Under the pieces are notes generated by a model, which was given only the letters and a program-made list of their open reading frames with translations, did not search any database and was not told the origin of the DNA. This document shows, piece by piece, positions 60,601 to 64,000 of a stretch of 64,000 nt of DNA (positions are counted from its first letter, which is position 1; the number at the start of each line of letters is the position of its first letter). Location of the stretch: contig NC_068557.1 in the NCBI RefSeq assembly GCF_022201045.2, positions 30,729,501 through 30,793,500 of the forward strand, read 5' to 3'. The stretch comes from Citrus sinensis (Eukaryota > Streptophyta > Magnoliopsida > Sapindales > Rutaceae). Made by a program: the position numbers and the translations under genes.

Positions 60601-63007
60601 AAACTTGCTGAAAGCATCTCCGGAGGCTCGCTATCAAGCATGATATCCATTCCATCAACATTTGTATGGTTGGCAGTTCCTCCATCCTGCGTATTTATGT
60701 CAAAATTTGCTGAAATCGCCCCTGGAACTTCATCGCTATCACATTGCTGACTCTTAGGCTCCACTATTTCTTCTTTTTCATCCCAGGTAACACAAAATGA
60801 ACTAGGGATAGTTCGTTCTGGTGAGGAACTGTGTGGTCTGTCATCAACCATTTGATTTGATTCAACACAAAAATCTGAATCAAGTGTATCAATATGCTGC
60901 ATCAACCTAGAAGAGGATTCCTCAGACCCTTGTTCTCCAGGTTGCAAGGAGGAACCCAGATTGAAAACACAATCTATATAACCCAACCCAGTTCTGGAAT
61001 CAAAAGACTTTGAACGGTCTCCAAAGTCAGATTTCAGTGTCATGTCAACGATGGAGGGAGTTTGAGAAGAAGTCTGCCCATTAACGCCTGGAGAAGTCAG
61101 ATGCATTCTGCATTGCATGAAATCACAAATGTCTCACACATTTCAATTTCATCAAAGGGAATTGAAGACGTTTGGAGTTCATAATATAGATTATCGATAT
61201 AGATTACCTGCCACTGTGATTAGATATCGATGCAACACGTGATATTTCTCCATTTCTTTGAGATGACCTTTTCTTCTGTTCATTAAGACATTTTACATTT
61301 AGACATAATCAGAAAAACAGCAAAATATATATATGTTCCGTAAGAAAGTATGTCCCCACGTTTCCATTACAAATGTCTCGGAGGCAACTATATCCACTAT
61401 TATAACTCATTTAAAATTCATTTGTGGAATAAAATAATTTCATGAACATGATTACATGAATTTGTGAGGCACATCACATGACTGGCAAGACAAAATCATT
61501 ATGGTTGCAATTCTCATCTCAGTTCATCTAAATGGTACCTTTTTACGAGCCTTCTTTTCTCTTTGGATTTTATCGGCAGTTGCATCAATGGTGCTACCGG
61601 ATACTCTTCTAAAGAAGGTTGGATCTGAATACCTCTTCAGACAAGATCCTGGACCCCCTGCATCAAATCTGATAGGCAAAGCAGAGAAATAAGTATCTAA
61701 AATCAATTTTTAAACCTCATTATCTGATTACAATGGTTGTCAACTTAAATAAAGAGTAATTAAAAAATGAAACATACCTATCAAGCAAGTGCAAACGAGG
61801 AGGATTGTGACATTCTTCATAGGAATCCATAATAAATTGTGGCAAGTCATTGCAGATGAAATGATTTTGCTCATTTTGAATGCGAGGATGCCACTCAGAA
61901 CCTGCAAAGCAACTGCTCTCCGTAAAGACTGGAATTATTTGTAAATCAACGTAGCACATAAGATATTAGCAAATAGGCAAAATAAACTTCCATGAATTGG
62001 CTCAAAGCAGTGGACCAAGAGCCATACCAGCTGTGTAGGCAAAATGTATGTGGCTTGTTTGAGCCAATACAGCCTTCTCAAGGGGAGGAAGTGCAGCCTC
62101 AATGCGTTGCACACGAACTGTCAACTTATGGCTTCTAGAAGCAGTAGCCATCACTTGCTCCTGTAAGCCATGAAAAACCTCAGCTGCAAATCTACAACAT
62201 GTGAAAGACACTCCATCGTTTAGAATATTCTACAACTGTTTAGATGCACAATAAAAAATAAAAAGAAAAAGAAATGGATACTAGGAAAGAAAAATTAAGG
62301 GTTAGCAAACCAGATAAGTTGTCAAAATTATGTTTTGGAAATCCATGTCAAGTTGTTAAAATGTTAACAGAATCAGGCTGGTGATTTACTTACAATTTCT
62401 CCAGCATTATGCTTTCGAACGTGGAATGCATTAGTAATCTAAATATAGTGACATAACCTCCTCACTATGGTGGAATTTCTCACCACTGCTTTCACTTTCA
62501 CATGATATTAAACATATTCAATTCAAAGTTATTCCTCCAGTTTAGAGTTAACACTTGCTAGGATCCCTTTCGCCCTAGCTCATCTCTCAAAAAACATCAG
62601 AAATTGTAAATTACCAAATACAGACAACTCAAGAGATCAAAGTTACACTGAAGCTAATTTTTTTTAAAAAAGATGAACATAATTGCACAGTAAATAAATA
62701 TTGTTTTCGTCCTAATAGAACACTAAATATGAAATACAGTATGGTAACACAATTCGTTCTCTCCTTGAATAAAATGAAATTAGGGAATGAGCAAAGTGAA
62801 TGTAGTAGATACATAAACGAATGAAGAAAGTAAGCAACACGAAACAACATACTCAGCAAGATCGCCTAATTGACGCAAGATCCCAACGAGGCCGGCCACG
62901 GCGACGCCATCAAGCACGGCTTTCGGATCTTCTTTGTTCGCCTCTTTGTACAGCTCCGGCTGGCCAAGGCCGTACTCGTTTCTCACTCCAAACCTCACCA
63001 ACGGCAT
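57632..63007 (-). CDS. SCAR/WAVE complex subunit, SCAR3-like
   Basis: SCAR proteins, within the WAVE complex, activate Arp2/3 to branch actin and so shape plant cells. Nine exons, 63007-62853, 62191-62028, 61901-61778, 61668-61539, 61275-61208, 61107-58491, 58364-58260, 57918-57811 and 57682-57632, give 1173 residues. The SCAR homology domain fills residues 1-~190: [40 protein letters not shown], then [13 protein letters not shown] long disordered middle (one 2617-nt exon) carries a three-fold 34-residue repeat at ~346-447 and the block [21 protein letters not shown] proline stretch ([12 protein letters not shown]) precedes the VCA end: WH2 [15 protein letters not shown] (~1113-1127), connector [15 protein letters not shown], acidic tail [14 protein letters not shown] with the Arp2/3-contacting Trp. 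Everything needed for function appears intact. GA-rich DNA lies upstream. Confidence 0.96.
60408..60713 (-). repeat. Three 102-bp coding repeats in SCAR exon 6
   Basis: Three consecutive 34-residue units align: [14 protein letters not shown]..., [14 protein letters not shown]... and [14 protein letters not shown]..., each continuing to VDxMDI. All indels are in frame. Confidence 0.9.
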
Positions 63008-64000
63008 CGTTGTACTGTCTTCTCTGAAACTTGTGTGTGAGTTTTAAGAGGGACGGATGCATACATGTAGATGCCGTGTTATTGTGAGTAAATACTAATG
63101 CAGATGAATGAATGGAGTTAATGAGTGAACAGTACTAAATAAATGAGAAGAGAGAATTCTTGTTTTGTTTTTATAATTTTTTCATTTAATTGAAAAAGAA
63201 AAAAAAAAGAAAAAAAAAGAGGGAGAGAGAGGGGGAGTAGAGTAGGTGGTTAGATTGGAGCAGCTTAACTGCCGAGAGAGAGAGTGTGTTCATGGCCTTG
63301 AGGCTTAGCTGCTGAAGACGACATTGCCAACACTGCAAGCCATTCTCTCTCTTGTCTCTCTCAAAACACAGTGATTTTAACACCTAGAGACGATATTACC
63401 CTGATTTGTTCACTTAATGACTGTGGTGCCATCTCATGAAATGACAATTTTGGGTTTCGCTTTCCTGCGATGTTGGCAGAGGATGGAACGTGGGTACCAT
63501 TACTGATTACTTTGACTTTGGTTGCTTGCCAAATTAGTCTGGTTTTTTGGAAACAAAGGGTTAAGTTATTCCAACTTAAATTTTTAATTTAAAATTTTTA
63601 TAAAAATCCTAAGTTATTGATTTTAAGAAATTTAGTAGTGTATGAATAGTTATGATTCGATGTTATTTCCTCAATCAACTGAGACCCAAATGTTTTATTA
63701 GACCATGTGAAAGGTTGTAACTAAAATAAAGGTGGGTGTTCGGCCATAGACATGGGGAATGCCACTTTGATCCCACGATCTCCTTGTTCTTGATTTCCTG
63801 TTGAAGACAATCTTAAAACTTCTCTGAAGCTACTACACTATCGAAGCTGGCTTGCCAGTTTTGGTTACTGGTCGGGCTTTTGGCTAGCGATGGGAGATTA
63901 GTTAGCGGAAGAACTTGCAGGCTTGCTCCTTCAAAAGCTCATGCAGTGTGTCTCCCCCGATGGACGAGTGCTTAGGTTGCTGATAGGGGGGCCCTACTGT
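63008..64000. other. SCAR upstream region and window end
   Basis: Contains the SCAR 5' leader and promoter on the minus strand, with A-rich and GA-rich tracts at ~63193-63290 that would read as CT-rich in the transcript. The last ~500 bp hold no gene or element that I recognise. Confidence 0.5.

Overview
The window is nuclear DNA from a eudicot plant. It is AT-rich, its genes are split by GT-AG introns with long gaps between them, and the families are plant ones: Dof factor, SCAR/WAVE subunit, DUF538, Agenet and a plant-type 14-3-3. Protein resemblance leans to a woody eudicot, perhaps Citrus; that is inference. There is no operon, CRISPR array, tRNA or rRNA.

Layout. 0.4-3.6 kb (-): U-box-less ARM-repeat protein. 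7.3-11.0 kb (-): complete 14-exon ATG7, the E1-like enzyme of autophagy, with an upstream region duplicated in tandem and a Tourist-like MITE in one copy. 12.4-14.8 kb (-): bHLH30-like transcription factor with a possible 60-codon upstream ORF. 15-22 kb: gene-poor DNA with two MITEs carrying 9- to 11-bp target duplications, a tiny retroposed fragment and a decayed ketol-acid reductoisomerase copy that itself carries a solo LTR and a SINE. 23.4-25.9 kb: a 620-bp inverted duplication around an open exon for the zinc-binding tail of a DUSP12-like phosphatase. 26.1-29.4 kb (+): ALG13. 32.0-32.4 kb (-): DUF538 protein. 33.8-39.5 kb (+): DUF676 alpha/beta hydrolase. 40.1-41.1 kb: a SINE and a hAT element side by side. 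41.6-44.6 kb (+): 14-3-3 of the epsilon group. 45.2 kb: perfect 50-bp palindrome. 45.6-46.1 kb (+): broken Ole e 1-like gene. 46.7-48.4 kb (+): Agenet protein. 50.0-50.5 kb (-): Dof1.5/COG1-like factor. 50.5-57.6 kb: AT-rich DNA with transposon remnants. 57.6-63.0 kb (-): SCAR3-like activator of Arp2/3.

The intact genes are unrelated housekeeping or regulatory loci and do not form a pathway. Exon joins were worked out by hand from splice sites, reading phase and family continuity. All multi-exon models close in frame: ARM protein 437 aa, ATG7 715, bHLH 264, ALG13 178, hydrolase 448, 14-3-3 258, Agenet 192 (two-exon model), SCAR 1173. I found no clear new biological system. The most interesting structures are the ATG7 promoter duplication, the inverted repeat next to ALG13, the nested insertions in the reductoisomerase pseudogene and a 3 x 34-residue repeat in SCAR.
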